From assembly GCA_905221615.1 (NCBI GenBank), contig CAJNDT010003124.1:618942-682941 (forward strand): DNA of 64,000 nt, given 5' to 3'. Positions 63,770-64,000 of the stretch are shown one piece after another; the first letter of the stretch is position 1, and the number at the start of each line of letters is the position of its first letter. The position numbers and the translations under genes were made by a program. This stretch comes from Symbiodinium sp. CCMP2592 (taxonomy: Eukaryota > Sar > Dinophyceae > Suessiales > Symbiodiniaceae). The notes below the pieces were generated by a model. That model saw only the letters and a program-made list of their open reading frames with translations, was not told the DNA's origin and ran no database searches.

Positions 63770-64000
63770 CAAGATTAGAAAGGAGGGTCAATGCAGAGTA
63801 AGATTATTCTTCCAGCAAGCAACTAGTTACGTCGTATTGAACTGATATTATTGGCCATTGGTTGATGGTTGTTGGGTTGAGTAGTCAGTGTTACAGTGTA
63901 TAATAAGACTGTGATGTGTTTCTTGATGTGGGAATTTCAGGGCAAGACCTAACCCTGCCGAGAGCGTAAGAACCGATGACGAACGCCCCCTGATAAATAC

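Overview
The window looks like nuclear DNA of a dinoflagellate, most likely Symbiodiniaceae or a close relative. That is an inference from four things in the sequence. Telomere-like TTTAGGG/CCCTAAA repeats are scattered through nearly all non-coding DNA. Short exons are separated by long introns whose donors are GT, GC or GA in equal numbers. Many introns and spacers hold short, near-perfect inverted-repeat elements. A giant Ty1/copia polyprotein carries the kind of accessory domains seen in dinoflagellate elements. Every gene I can support lies on the + strand. Exons are only 20-250 bp, so most were found by joining motif-bearing pieces across splice sites with continuous reading frame, not from long ORFs.

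Layout. 1-7666: most of a Ser/Thr protein kinase domain in 11 exons (N-lobe lies before the window). 9433-17200: a Cid1/TUTase-like nucleotidyltransferase (non-canonical poly(A)/poly(U) polymerase) in about 12 exons, ending in a stop. 18133-20640: exons of a Gly/Lys-rich protein. 22122-25427: a long low-intron ORF of unknown function with an RS-like patch, split by one in-frame stop. 26.9-43.4 kb: isolated exons of several genes in repeat-rich DNA, including a WD40-like exon and a gene end at 39703. 46374-57824: a complete 11.45-kb copia-type LTR retrotransposon with identical 165-bp LTRs and a 5-bp target duplication inside a TTTAGGG repeat. 58076-58470: two terminal exons of an unrecognised gene. 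59.4-61.1 kb: a few more exons. 61.8-64.0 kb: a compositional change to very AT-rich DNA, then a cluster of small paired hairpins, with almost no telomere-like repeats.

How the parts relate. The strongest biological story is the inverted-repeat elements. At least three copies (7502-7599, 9501-9663, 9775-9889) are exactly the introns of conserved genes, and a fourth (26909-27071) fits as one. In one family a 4-bp target duplication (GTAA or GATG) supplies the donor GT or GA, and the element's own CAG end supplies the acceptor. These are introner-like elements, DNA transposon-like units that create introns. Other families carry 4-bp or 8-bp target duplications and sit in introns or spacers. The retrotransposon is a second mobile system. 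Its polyprotein has captured a DUF488 domain and a RapZ-C-like domain, yet its reverse transcriptase has HVDA in place of the usual xVDD and it has no RNase H.

Limits: all homology calls are from motif recognition, with no database search. Splice sites are inferred from frame and motif continuity, without transcript evidence.
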